Positions 21,990 through 34,484 of a DNA stretch of 64,000 nt are shown piece after piece. Within the stretch, counting starts at the first letter, position 1. Every line of letters begins with the position of its first letter. This stretch comes from Sordariomycetes sp. S80-01Y. Lineage: Eukaryota > Ascomycota > Sordariomycetes. The notes below the pieces were generated by a model that saw nothing but the letters and a program-made list of their open reading frames with translations, did no database searches and was not told where the DNA came from. Position numbers and translations under genes: made by a program. The stretch is taken from assembly GCA_037042185.1 (NCBI GenBank), contig JAXQJY010000024.1:124001-188000 (forward strand). Reading direction: 5' to 3'.

Positions 21990-22910
21990 ATTCGTTACCC
22001 CCCTAATGCTATGCTGGACTCCAGTCTGGTGCTGGATGGATTGGTGAAGGCAAAGACAACGCTTCTCGCTGACGGACACTATGTTGAGAGAGTGGGGATG
22101 AACGTTGCCAGTGAATCTGAAAGACATCCCGAGAACAGTGCGGCTTCGCCTCGTGGAAGGAGCATGAACGAAGTGGGATCAGGTTGAGCTCGCGCTGAAC
22201 TTTTCGCACCCACGTCCATACTTCGCAAGGATCGAACACGCAACAGTGACAATTTGAATCAAAGAGACTGAATGGAGTCTTCATTTACGCACCTAACCGT
22301 TTACTAGTATATCCGTGCTGTGTGCCTTTCGGCCTCGGCGAAATGGTGCGTGTGAGGCCGTTCCAAGCGTGGGTTGGCCCAGAGATGAGCGAGGGATGCA
22401 GGCTGACTTCCAGTATATGTACAACCTGACAGTGCTGTTGAGTGTGTCCTTACGAGACAGAGATGCTCTTCATCTGGATCTCAACTGAATGTCTCCGCCG
22501 CGTGACGATGGAACCTAGTCGTTGTCAACAACGACAAGTAAATATAAGCCAATCGTGAGTCTAGAAATTTAAGATCCACCTACAGAGCACGACACCCTCC
22601 CTCCCTCAGGATTGTGAATGGTCATAAATCAGCGGTCGCCGTTCTCGTGGCCAATCGACAGCGCGCCTCCCCACTATGAACTCATTTATGCAACCAGCTT
22701 CCAAGTTTTATGCACGTCGCGCTTTTGCAGCTCCAGCAAAGCGTGACCGTGACGATAATATTTCCGTTCGGCACCTAACGACAACCCGCACCAACCAAGA
22801 CCATCGCTTTAGGCACGACAATCACGCCTGACATTAAGAAGACAGATATCAAAGATCGCAAGATCCTCGATGCGCATGCGATTCCGCTGAGCGCCTCACC
22901 ACGGGATGCG
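21990..22910. other. Divergent promoter region
   Basis: This lies upstream of the UCH37-like gene (-) and of POM152 (+). The minus-strand frame of the deubiquitinase stays open upstream to 22127, but the ATG at 21989 gives the natural N-terminus. On the plus strand the POM152 frame is open from a TAA near 22776 with no earlier ATG. No further feature was recognised. Confidence 0.4.
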
Positions 22911-25900
22911 ATGAACGCGACTCCGAGGCTGAAGTCTGGGTTTCCAGCAACCCCAGCGTCCGGCGAGAACAGCAGACGACGACAGCTAGAAACACCCGAT
23001 TCGAGGACATCAGTGTCTTCCAGAAGCTCGACAAACAAGTCACCAACCCTCCCTCTGGCACCTGAGAATGTCAGAGCCGAAACAGACGTCAGGCCGCCTC
23101 TGATCCCATTGACTCTCCTCGATGCGCCGAAACAGCGACTCTACGCCTGTGCTTGCTACATAATACTGCTAGCATGGAAGCTACACGACTGGCTAGCGGT
23201 GGTTGAAGATGGTGAAGGCTCTTGGGGCAGCTTCACAAAATGGATCATTATTGATTTTCTGTTCATCTTCTTGCTGCCCGAGGCGAGGATACCTTGGCTC
23301 GAGCTTTCACAGACCAGCTGCATGACGATATTCGGCTTCCATGCGCTCATCAATTGGTTCCTCATGTTCCTCATTCCGGTAAGTTCTCCTGCCGTTACAG
23401 CTTCACTTTTGCTTACGGATTCAAGGTCCCATTGCTATCATGGCTGCTTGCCTTCGTCAAAGTCCTCTACGACCGCGAACTATCCGTTTCTGAGCATAAT
23501 GTCAAGGTTTCCAGCATCTTGAACAACCACTCCCTCATCATGGGACGACAGATTATCAACATTTTACCGGAAGGCTCAGCAGTGCTCAACCCCGACCACG
23601 TCCCAATGTGCTTGTCGCCCAAGTCCAAGTCCGCTGTCTCGATACCCATGTTCTTCAATGCAACTGTGCCAGCCGAGATCGAGCTGATCCGGATCGACAT
23701 CGAGACCAACAAGGAGGAGATTATCAAGGTCCCAAACCGCGAGGTCAACAAGCTGGCCAAGGAGGTCCGCAATCAGAACGCTGACCCCAGTAACGATGGG
23801 TTCCGCTGGGAGTTCCCAGTTAAGAAACCTGGAGTCTACCGACTAGGAAAAGTGTTGGATGAGTACAAGCTTGAAGTCCAGAGGTCTGCTAAGGATACAT
23901 ACGTCGTTCCTTGCCCACAGGCTAAGATCATTGGAACCAAGTCTGATGAGCGGTGTATTCGCGACCTTTCCGATGTATCCCTTGAGGTCATCGGTACGCC
24001 GCCCCTCAAAGTTCACTATAGCCGAACCATAAACGGTCGAGATCAAAGCTTTCACTTCCAGAGCCTACAGCCCGACGGCTTCACTTCACCACTGCTAGGA
24101 GGCCCCGAAGATGACTCGGATGTCACCTGGGTCCGTTCGCAGACGGTCTCCGTCGGACTCAACGAGTCAGTCACCCATTCAGGAGAGTGGGAATACAGTG
24201 TGAACGAGATCCACGATGTGTTCGGTAACGTCGTGCAATACGGGAACCAGGATGATGACATCAAGCAGACTCCTTCTAGAGCCCTGTCACACAGCTTCAC
24301 TGTCAAGGAGCGCCCAAGGATCAGCATGAATGGTTGCGACATGCGGAATCCCCTCAGAGTTGCCAAAGGCCACAGGGCTCCTCTCCCAATCAACTTCAAT
24401 CTCCCCGGCGCTGTTGGCGACACCTCCCACGAGGTTTCGTGGTCGTTCCAGCCGGAAGGCGCCTGGGATAAAGGAGGCGAGTACAAGGATGTCGTCTCAT
24501 ACGGCAGCCACTCGGCCAAGAACTCCCATGACAGGCCTATGGTTATTGCTCCCGGGTTGTACACTCTCAAGTCTGTGTCCAGCGGCCAATGCGAGGGCCA
24601 AGTCGATGAGCCATCTTCGTGTCTCGTCCTCAATCCCCCAGAGCCTGACATGGTTGTCAAGAGTGAGCCCATTTCCGACAAGTGTGCCGGCAACTCCATC
24701 GGCATGAAGATCGACCTCGAGCTCAGTGGAACTCCTCCATTCGTAATTCGATATGAGGAGCGGGGTCCCAACGGCTCTCAAAGGCGCAGCCACACGGTTA
24801 AGACTCTGCGATCCCAGATGGAGTTCAGACCCAAGGAGGCTGGTGAGCACGTCTTGAGCTTCAAGACCATTGACGACGACGTGTACAAGGGCCTTCGCCT
24901 CGATGGCGAGGACAAGGTTCTGAAGCAGACCGTCAAGCCCCCTGCATCCGCCGTCATCGCCGCGCCTAACCCTACGATGAACGTTTGCCTGGGTACCGAG
25001 GTAGGCACCGATATTAGACTATTCGGCGACTCTCCATTCGCCCTGGAATGGGAGAAGATCTATGAAGGCAAGCGAGAGACGAAGACTGTCAAGGACATCA
25101 TGGATCATTCTTACAGGATTAAAACGGACCCCTTGACGAACGGCGGAGAGCATGTCCTCGCCCTGAAATCTGTGGAGGATGTCCGAAGCTGCAAGACCAC
25201 CCTTCAGGACCAGCTGAAGATCAATGTGCGTCGCCAGCAGCCGCGTGCCGCTTTCGGCCAGGTTGAGGCAAAGCGCAGCCTGAGGGCAGTGGAAGGCACT
25301 CAGATGCGTCTACCTCTACGCCTCCAGGGCGAGGGACCATGGACTGTGAAATACCGCAACCTTAACGATTCCTCCAATGCAGTGGAGGAAAAGAGGGTTG
25401 ACAGCCCCAACGGAGCGTTGATGGTCAAAACCAAGGGCACTTGGGAGATAGTCGACGTCTCGGACAACCAGTGCCCTGGTCTCGTTGATCCCACAGCTTC
25501 CCAATTTTCTGTAGACTGGTTTGACCGTCCGGAGATGTCTGTCATTCAGTCTGACAGTGTGAGGGGCGAGGGCAACACGTTCTTCAAGAACGATGTGTGC
25601 GAAGGTGACATTGACGGTTTCGAGATCAATCTCCAAGGTAAGCCAAACGCACGACCCTACACGCAAGGACGGTTGCTAACTCACGCAGGCTCTGGCCCCT
25701 ACCACGTTCAATACGAGGTCAAACACAAGCCCACTTCAGGCTCAGCGTCCGTGGCTCGCAAAGACTTCGACGCCGCCCTTTCCAAGGCCGCCATCTCCAT
25801 GGACACCAGCAAAGCTGGTGACTACACCTACAAGTTCAACGGCCTGGCAGACAACCTCTATAATATCGACAAGTCTTTCCACGCCCTGACCGTTCAGCAG

Positions 25901-26776
25901 CATGTCAACGCCAGGCCCTCCGCCAGCTTCGCCAAGCCTGGCCAGTCCTTCAAATTCTGCGCCGAGGAACAGGAACACGAGGATACGATACCGATCAAAC
26001 TTACCGGCCAAGCTCCCTTCTCCATCGAGATTGAAGTCAAACATCAAGCCGGCTCCGTTCCCGAGACGTACAGCATCACGGCGATAGGCACCAGCTCCTA
26101 CGGCATGCAGATACCCCGTGAACACCTTCGTCTCGGCAGCCAGCAGATCCGCATTCGCCGTGTTCGTGACGCACGTGGCTGCCAGCAGAAGTACGAGCTC
26201 AACAACCCCAGCGTCAACATTCAGCTCTACGACGCGCCGTCTATCTACCCCCTGGAGTCTCGCGAGGACTACTGCGTCGGCGAGCGCATCGCGTACACCC
26301 TTTCTGGCACTCCACCCTTCGACATCAGCTATGACTTCAACGGCCGCTGGAACGCCAAATCCCAAACGACCAACTTCCGCCGCGTGGCAGAAACTCCTGG
26401 CGAGTTCATCATCACGTCCGTCTCTGATAAGGCCTCCGAGTGTCGCGCAGCCGTCCATCTTCCCAAAACCATCCACCCCTTGCCGTCCGTACAGATCAGC
26501 CAAGGTCGCCAGTCCCGCGTTGACATCCACGAAGGTGGCGAGGTGGACATCCAGTTCGACTTCTGGGGCACGCCGCCGTTTGAGTTCACCTACACGAGGA
26601 GCAGCAATGCTAAGAAGGGACAGCGCAGCGTGGTGCTGGAAACGAGGCACGATGTCTCGTACGACTCGAGAAAGGTGGTCAAGGCGAGTCAGGAGGGTAC
26701 GTATGAGGTGGTTGCTATCAAGGATCGGTATTGCTCGTTTTCGACGCAGCAAGTTGCCAAGAAAAATGAACGTTAA
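22911..26776 (+). CDS. POM152: Pore membrane nucleoporin POM152
   Basis: This is a transmembrane ring component that anchors the nuclear pore complex in the pore membrane. Exons are 22911-23378, 23426-25637 and 25689-26776 (introns 47 and 51 nt), giving 1255 residues (yeast Pom152 has 1337). The start MNATPRLKSGFPATP matches the usual filamentous-fungal N-terminus. Hydrophobic segments lie in residues ~75-175 (YACACYIILLAWKLHDW; KWIIIDFLFIFLLP; FHALINWFLMFLIP joined to VPLLSWLLAFVKVLYDREL). The long lumenal part holds repeated Ig-like units marked by recurring G-(T/S)-PPF or SPF turns (LSGTPPFVIRYEERG, FGDSPFALEW, LTGQAPFSIEIE, LSGTPPFDISYDF, FWGTPPFEFTYTR) and paired Cys, as known for the Pom152 lumenal Ig-like string. 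Intron 2 is a multiple of three and stop-free, so retention would add 17 residues. The gene converges with the Utp22 gene, 196 bp away. Confidence 0.95.
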
Positions 26777-26972
26777 GTGAGGAAAGGAGGATGGGAAAGG
26801 GCATTACATAGAATGATCTTTATAAGGGGAAGGCATGCGTGTTTAAGTGTATATAGGTGCAACTTCTCCCTGGGTACGGCGTTTGTGTAGGAATCATGTC
26901 ATTTTAGTATAATCGTATCTGGTATTGTGATTTATTGTCGCCTACGCCCTAGATATCTGTAATTGCAAGGGA

Positions 26973-29900
26973 CTATTCCTCTTCTTCCTCCTCTTCCTCC
27001 ACCTCCTCAATCTTCTTAATCATATCCCCTCCTATCCTTGCAATCTCCAACAGCACAGCCTGCTTATTCACCTCAACAACATCGCCGTCCTCCTCATCCA
27101 CGCCATGGAAGTTGTACGGGAGCCCGACCCTGAACTTCTGCCTCTTCAGCTTGGGGTTCCAAACAGCCCCCACGACGAGGTCGTCGTCGTCGTCGGCGCC
27201 GTCGCCCCTGAAAAAAATCAACGTCTCCTCGTACAACCTGCCCAGCTCCCCGAGCAGGACATCAACGGGATGTGCGCGGATCGGCAACGGGGCCTTGCCC
27301 GTCTGGCTATCGAGGTTCTTGAACTGGGATGCCTTCCTCGCCGCGGAGTCGGACGCGGCGGAACGCATGATATTCTTCACGGCTCTGGCGGATAGCTGGA
27401 TAAGGACGTCGTAGTCCTGCAGAGAGGTCTCGAAGAGATCGACGGGATCGAGTTTGTAGTCCTCGTCCTTGACCAGCTTGCAGGCTGCTTTTGCAAGTCT
27501 CGTCATGCGCGACGCGATCAGCTTCGAAGGACCATTCCTCGTGTAGGCCAAGCCGGAGTGGTCGTGGGATGTAGCCACGAACAGGGCCATGTGGTTCATG
27601 TTCGGATCCTTCTTCCTCCACTCCTCGAGGTTCTTCCTTATCTCCAATCGCTCATCCGAAGACATCTCTTCGGCCGAATCGATGATGAGAGCTTCGTCTC
27701 GCCAATCCCATCTCGAAAGGAAGTCGAGCGTCCTCAGAAAACCGGTTGTCGAGGAAGAGGGAACTTTCCAGGGGTAGGGATGAAGGAAGACATGCAGGAC
27801 AAACAGCTCAATGAGCTCCTGGGAGATGTGGGAGGTAAGCTTATGAGAGTTGAACCATCGTTTGGCCAACCGAATACTACCGCTAAGGGTAGGCAGACGG
27901 GTGCAGAATGTGGCAATGGTCTGGGTGTGAAGAGGGAGGGTGGTGAACTGCCAGTGGAAGCGTGCGAGAGTCTCGTCTGCTTCGTCGCGGACGTAATGTT
28001 CCAGTGTTCGGTTCTTCTGCTGCCGCTCTAGGAGGATCTCCTCGAGATCGCAGTGGATTCGGACGCGGAAGGCTGCGCCGGTGTCGTAGATGACATCCAA
28101 GAAAGCCAGGTTCTCATTTCCGAGCTCCTGGTTCTCGCGGCCGAGATGGGTGGTAATGTTGTCGTGGGCGGAGCAAAGTCGGCGATCGATGTCGAGAAGG
28201 AACTCAATCTTGGCTTCTTGGATGGCGACGAGGTTTTCAGGCCAGCGACTAGAGGCCTCAAAGTACATGTTTACGTCGATCGGGTCAACTGTGCCAGAGT
28301 GTGCTCCGATGAGAGGCGGATCGATGGACGTGTAACGGGCGAGGGGCGAGACGGGGGCCAGCTGGCGGATTTGAAGTGGCAGGTCCTCCAGGTTGCGGAT
28401 GTCATACTCAAAGGTCTGGAAGCCTCGCCTGGCGGAGTCAAAGGCCTCCTTGTCGACAGGTGAGAAATTGACGATGGAGGAGAAGCTTTCAGCGTAGAAG
28501 GTTATCTCCTCTCGGAGTGTCAACTTGATATGCTTGTGCAGAACGTATCGTGTAATCTCCTCGCAGATGTCGTGGGCTTGACGGCCTTGCCACTCCACAC
28601 ACTCGAGGATGCTGCCGTCCTTGAAACGCCGAAGCTCGGCTTTCTCTCCCCAGAACTGGCGGAAGCGCGCTGCCTCCTTCTGCTCTTCTGCCGGCGGGCC
28701 ATGTTCCATCTGTCGGGACATTTGAGGAAAGTCAAAGCTCACGCCGACAAGCACCCTCTGGGCTTCACCCCGGGGTGACGCTCCCAAGGGCCAGTGTCTC
28801 GTTACGGGCTGGTGGATGTGCACCAATTCAGCTCGGGAGCCGTATGCCTTCTTCAGCACCTTGTAGATCTCGGCGGTATTTTCCCAGACAGCGCCGTGTC
28901 CGTCCGTTGAGCCCAAGCTCTTGGTGAGATCGGGGCTGTTGATCTCGAAAACGGCGTCGTAGAGCTGTGTGAACACGTTGGCTTTGACGATGAATATCGG
29001 GGCGAACTTGTCCGCCGACTCGTCAGCGAGAAGATCCATGGTCGACTTGGCTTGCATCTGCAAAAGGCTTGCTGAGGAGGGCGTCATCTTGTACAAAATG
29101 TTCAGGTTTTTGGAGCCGTCGAATAGCACCGGACCGTTCTCACGAGCTGCATCCGAGTTGCCTTTGCCCAGGATGGTAGGGGCCTTATTGAAGTTTCGCT
29201 CAGCGAGGTACTGAATCGTCGCCTTGAACAACTCGGTGCTACTGAGCGATGATGACAAGATGGGCGACCCATTGCGACCGCCACTCTCGAGTAACAGAGC
29301 CATCGTCAGAGCCCACTCAAAGTGACCGAACCCTCCTCCCGAGATAGCACCGTTGAAGCCACGCTGCTGAAGCCATATCCTGCCTAGTATGCAAGCATCG
29401 CGGAAGGCAGGGCAGTAGTTTTTCGATTCAGAATTCTCGCCCTTGGCGGTAAGAAGTTTGAGATACTCCATAAACGTGCTCTCGGCTTTCAAGGTTGAGT
29501 TGTAAAAGGGAGTGGTGGTGTTGGTTGCTTTCTTCTCGTCGGACTCGGCGGCTTTGTTTGCGTTGGATGTGGGCATGAGCTTGTTTGGAGGGAAAAGGTC
29601 CTTTGGCGCGCAGGGAATGATGCGGATGGTGTAGTCGAACCTCTTGCTTGTCTTCTTCTCTTTCTTCCCGTTTGTGCCATCACGATCCTCGCCAACGTCT
29701 GGTTTTGGACGCAAGGACAGGACCGGTAGCAGTCGGTTGTCATTCAAGAACTCAAAGTCCGCCTCCATCGACTGCCCGACCGCGTCCCTCACATACGCTG
29801 CAACGTAGGCAATGTAATAAGCCCGTCGGTAAAAGTAGCGCAGGTTTTGGTAATCCTTCTCTTGGAACATGGACCTGGGCATCTCCACTACCATATCGAC

Positions 29901-30370
29901 GGCAAAGCTGCCTTGGGTCTTGACCATGGTCTTGGAGCGGTAGCTGCCCACGACGTTACACCTTGCCGGCGTTTCGTATGAGATTTTGTACGGTGCATCT
30001 TTTGCTGGCTTCGGTTCTGGATAGGGAATAGCAATGTGGTGCTTCTTCTCGAACTTGACGCTGGCGTCGTGGATCTAAACAGGTTAGCGTTTTCCGTGAG
30101 CGCAGAAGTGGTGGCAGAACTGACGGGGGCAGCGTCATGCTGAGGTATCGACTCAATGATTCCCTTCAACTTATGCAGGTGCTCATCCGCGCCCTTCAGG
30201 GTCTTCCCGTAGTCCAGCCTTGCACCCTTGAGCAGCTCGTCGGTCTGGAGGGTGAAGATGCTGGCGGTGGACAAGCGCGTCGCATCCACGGATTGGAAGT
30301 CGATAAGTTTACTGTGTCGCAGACCTGGGCCAGAATGACCCAGCTTGCGGCGCTTGGAGCTCGATTCCAT
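26973..30370 (-). CDS. UTP22: U3 snoRNP / SSU processome protein Utp22 (Nrap)
   Basis: This is a component of the small-subunit processome (UTP-C with Rrp7 and CK2) needed for 18S rRNA maturation in the nucleolus. Exons are 30125-30370 and 26973-30074 (50-nt intron; donor GTCAGT, acceptor CTGTTTAG), giving about 1115 residues (yeast 1237). The start MESSSKRRKLGH is the usual fungal one; an in-frame ATG at 30511 would add 47 residues. Nrap-fold landmarks include VGSYRSKTMVKTQGSFAVDM, EKDYQNLRYFYRRAYYIAYV, ESKNYCPAFRDACILGRIWL, GGGFGHFEWALTMALLLESG, FRRFKDGSILECVEW-like ELRRFKDGSILECVEWQGR, IRLAKRWFNSHKLTSHIS and VFLHPYPWKVPSS. The Nrap repeats are nucleotidyltransferase-like folds considered catalytically dead (family knowledge). 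The C-terminus is an eight-Glu acidic tail. The gene is divergent from SCOT at 32 kb. Confidence 0.96.
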
Positions 30371-32092
30371 GGCGGCGCGATTGTTTGGTTGGTGGTAGTT
30401 GGTGGGCGGGAGCTCTTGGTGATCTCGAACTTTTTTTCCTGACCCTGTCGTCGGGCTGCGGGGCGATAAGCGATAAGGACGGAGGCTCTGTGGCAGGGTC
30501 TCAGTTGACATCTGCGCCGGCCGTCAACCGCTTCCATTGATGTCTTCTGCGTTTTGATGCCTCAATTTGGTGGATATTGTATGATGCTTTTTTCGCCGAG
30601 CTCTAGGGTTCGGTCAATAGTCCGTGCACTCAAAACAGTCATATCTTCACAGCGAATTTATTGTTTCGAAGCCTCACACAAAACCACTTTAGATTTGTAG
30701 ACTCATTTGATGAAACCGCAGCGAGACGAGGGTTTCTGAAAAGAGTATATTCCGTTTCTGGTAGCTACTCTTCAGTCCTCATGAGTGACTGATTATACGG
30801 CTTTCCAGGGTCGCGTGAGGGAACATAGGTAGACAAGCCACGCGACAGCTGCAGGGTAGGTCGCTAACCACGTCGCGAGCGGCCAATTCCGCGCCCTTCC
30901 GCCGCTACCCGAAGCTCGAGCCTACTCGAAGCACCGCTATCCGGCAACACCCTGGAGTGCGTTGCTTGCTTTGAGGTCACGAGAGAAGCTATAGATGAGC
31001 ATTGAGACGCTTTGAAATAAGCACATACTCAAGACGCACGCTGTCGTAATTTTGCGGGGGAGTTGTGCGTCCTAGTCTTCCGGGAAAGCGTACTCCCGGC
31101 ACTTAGAGACGGCAGTTTGCACACGAGCCCGGCGCACGGGACGGTAAGCATAACACGTTGAGCCCAATGATGGCCGAAAAACTCGGATGCGATTTAGCTC
31201 ATACTTCCCGACACATACTGTACTGCTCCCGTGCCGTCCCGATAATCACCTCTGGACTTGTATGTCCGCTCTCCCATCTCAAGAAGCCATCGGTGAATCG
31301 CCGTGGGGCCGTGGCCGTGACCCGGAAGACGTCTTATCCACCGGGTGAGGTCTCGGATGAGGTCCCGGATGTTGAAGTCCACCGATGTCGGGGGTTTCCG
31401 CGTTGTTGCATGGACTTGCTCAAGATATACTTGGGCATTGCAATTCATCCATTGACTTCAATGTAAGAAACAAATCGGTTCCGAGAGTGAGGACTGAAGG
31501 AACAGTCGCAGCCCTAGGCGTGCGAGGGTCGGATCCGAACTGTCCGCAGCAGCGCACAGCGGGCCGCACTCAGCAACAGCGGCGGATAGTACCCCAGACA
31601 GACCCCACGGCGCTCTGTGCTGCGTGTGCTGCGTGTGCTGCGTGTGCTCCGTGAGAAGCCCCAAGAGCGACAGCAGCATTGACGAATAGGATCGAACCAT
31701 ACGAGTCTTTGCACAGCCAACCCGAGCCGAAACGCGGAATGGCAGGTGGAGAGCGGCCAGAGAGCGGTCACTTCGGCCGCCTTCGGAGCTCGAAGCCGAA
31801 CCTGAGTGCTTTGGCTTTGGCCTCGGTGGGCGGTTGCTGCAGCTGTCGCTCGGCCAGTCGCGGTCTTAAAGTCACGTCTCCCCGGATTCCATGTCTCCTC
31901 GAGCGGATAAGGTCTCATCACTGTAGTCTCTCGCAGTCACTCTCCAACTCCACCATTCCCTCATCCCCTCTGCTCGTTTTCTCTTTGAGTGCCTCGCGGT
32001 GCCTTCCATCACACCAAAGCGACAGAGCACATCGAAATTGACATTGACATCTGCATTGAGCTCTTCACTGACGTCTCACTCACATCGCCGCC
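30371..32092. other. Divergent promoter region, 1.7 kb
   Basis: This lies between Utp22 (-) and SCOT (+). It holds a short tandem repeat at 31621-31647. A pyrimidine-rich tract at 31930-32090 (CTCTCGCAGTCACTCTCC and similar) is likely the SCOT leader. Short frames at 31158-31466, 31514-31921 and 31679-32041 are not convincing genes. Confidence 0.4.
31621..31647. repeat. TGCGTGTGC x3 tandem repeat
   Basis: Three perfect 9-bp units lie head to tail, with a degenerate fourth half-unit before and after. This looks like a simple microsatellite in the promoter region. Confidence 0.6.
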
Positions 32093-33749
32093 ATGCCTTC
32101 AGTAGCTCTCCGCGCGAAGACCCTCCGGGCATTCAGTCGCAATGTCGCAAACGTAAGCTTCCCGCCCTCCGACAGCATCTTCCAATGCTGACAGTACAGC
32201 CCACACCCTTCCTCACGCGCTCCTTCTCCTCCACCCTTCTCCGCGCCGAGATCAACAAGGTCTATCCCTCTGCCACCGAAGCCCTGAAGGACATGAAGCC
32301 AAACACAACCCTCCTCTGCGGCGGCTTCGGTCTGTGCGGTGTCCCCGATACCCTCATTGACGAGATCATCAACAAGCCCGACATCAAGGGCATGACCGCT
32401 GTCTCCAACAACGCCGGCACCGATGGTCATGGGTTGGGCAAGTTGTTGAAGACGAAGCAGATCAAGAAGATGGTTGCTTCCTACATTGGCGAGAACAAGA
32501 CCTTCGAGAAGATGTACTTGACGGGCGAGGTCGAGTTGGAGCTCACCCCGCAGGGCACCCTGGCCGAGAGGTGTAGCGCTGGTGGAAGGGGTGTCCCGGC
32601 CTTCTACACGCCTGCTGCCTTCGGCACCGTGGTCCAAACCGGCGATCTGCCGCTGAAGAACAAGAGCGATGGCTCGCCCGATCAGTACTCGTACCCCAAG
32701 GATGTCAAGGTCTTCAACGGCAAGTCCTACATCCTCGAGAACGCCATTGCCGGAGACTATGCCTTCGTCAAGGCCTACAAGGCCGACAAGCTTGGCAACT
32801 GCCAGTTCCGTCTCGCCGCCAACAACTTCAACGGGGCCATGGGCCGCAACGCTAAGATGACCATCGTCGAAGCCGAGCACATTGTCGAGCCGGGCGAGAT
32901 CCCTCCCGAGGCCGTCCACCTTCCTGGGATCTACGTCAAGCGCGTCATCCAGAGCACCGCCGAGAAGAACATTGAGAAATTCACCTTTGCCAAGGATGAG
33001 AATGACCCCGAGGCCAAGGCCGCGCTGGGCACCGGTGACACGGCCGCCAAGCGTGAGCGCATCGTCCGCCGTGCGGCGAAGGAGTTCAAGAACGGCATGT
33101 ACGCCAACTTGGGTATCGGCATGCCCATGCTTGCGCCCAGCTTCGTCGGCCCCGAAGTCGAGGTCCAGCTGCAGTCCGAGAATGGTATCCTCGGCCTGGG
33201 TCCCTACCCCAAGAAGGGCTCCGAGGATGCTGATCTGATCAACGCTGGAAAGGAGACCGTCACGCTAAAGCCCGGAGCTGCTGTCTTTGGTAGCGAGGAG
33301 AGTTTCGGTATGATTCGCAGTGGCAGGATCAACCTGACTATTCTGGGCGCCATGCAGGTCAGCGCTACTGGAGATCTGGCCAACTGGATGCTGCCCGGTA
33401 AGGTCAAGGGCTTTGGTGGTGCGATGGACTTGGTCAGCAACCCTAGCATGACCAAGGTTGTTGTGACGATGGAGCACACGGACAAGAAGGGAAACCCCAA
33501 GATCATGAAGCAGTGTGCTTTCCCGCTGACGGGCCGGGCTTGCGTGTCGAGGATCATCACTGAGTTGGTATGTACTTCTCAATACCCTTCCCCAAAACCT
33601 GAACTAACATTCGCCAGGGTGTCTTTGACGTCGACTTCGCAACTGGCCTGACCTTGGTCGAGATCGCTGACGGTGTAACGGTGGATGAGGTGAAGAGCAA
33701 GACTGAGGCACCCTTCAAGGTTGCTGATGACTTGAAGCCTATGCTTTGA
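32093..33749 (+). CDS. Mitochondrial succinyl-CoA:3-ketoacid CoA transferase
   Basis: This is SCOT (EC 2.8.3.5), which moves CoA from succinyl-CoA to acetoacetate in ketone-body use; fungal relatives may also use other short acyl acceptors such as acetate. Exons are 32093-32152, 32200-33567 and 33618-33749 (introns 47 and 50 nt), giving 519 residues, the usual length. The N-terminus [20 protein letters not shown], continuing [18 protein letters not shown], is a clear mitochondrial presequence. Subunit-A-like landmarks are [31 protein letters not shown] and [20 protein letters not shown]. Subunit-B-like landmarks are [10 protein letters not shown] and the active-site [12 protein letters not shown], where the Glu (residue 347) forms the acyl-enzyme. 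It ends [10 protein letters not shown]. The start context GCCGCCATGCC is strong. Confidence 0.96.
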
Positions 33750-34484
33750 GCGAGATATAGATCCAAGAAGGAGGAAATGAGCCTGGTCAAACCGGATTTC
33801 TGGATGAGAGACGATGTACACATTGGGCATGTTCGGCGTTGTATGATGGCGCATGGGGTGCCTTTTCTCAGCCAAATGCAGTTTCAGTTTGAAAAGAAAA
33901 GAAAAAGTTCATAAGATCTCTCTATCTGGCCCAAGGTTCACCATCATTTCATCTGAGCTTGACGGAACCTCAGTTGTGTTGTCTTTAGCCACTGAAGCTG
34001 CCAGCCGAAGCGACTGAGGCGGTCTTACCTGGACCGGAGCGACGACATCAATCCAACCTCACTCAAACACCGACGTCTTCCGACTCAACACCGCACTCTG
34101 TTCTGGGCGGATATACAGCGTCCTCAAATTGCGCAAAATTCAACGAGCTCCGAGTAGCCAGACAGGCTACGAAGCGACTCTCTTAAGCTGTACGTGCGTC
34201 TGACTTCCAGCTCACTGCGAATCGACGATCCAGTCCTGATCAAACGAAAGCACGCCCATCGTCGTCGTCAATGACCTCACACCAGGATTATCAGCCCCCT
34301 TGACCCAAGTTAGAAGACCTGAAGATACTTTATTAGCGACGCATGTCTTTATATGGGCCTTTTCAGCGTTCGAAACACCACATCCCCCACGGCCCTGGCG
34401 GAACGAGCACATGCCTATCCCCATCGGGGCTTCCGCCCAAAGCCACATCTCCCCTACTGCTCAACCTCACACTGAGAATGAGAT
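33750..34484. other. Spacer with downstream UTR and upstream promoter
   Basis: This separates two plus-strand genes. Purine-rich AAAAGAAAAGAAAAAG at 33891-33906 follows the SCOT gene and may belong to its 3' UTR. Nothing else was recognised. Confidence 0.4.

Noticed and set aside
25742-26752. 336-codon minus-strand frame antisense to POM152
   Set aside because: It is the mirror of a strongly biased coding frame; the Val/Leu/Asp/Gly-rich translation has no family and the sense frame is clearly POM152.
32080-32919. 279-codon minus-strand frame antisense to SCOT
   Set aside because: It is a shadow of a highly codon-biased gene, with low-complexity Val/Leu/Gly/Glu content and no domain.
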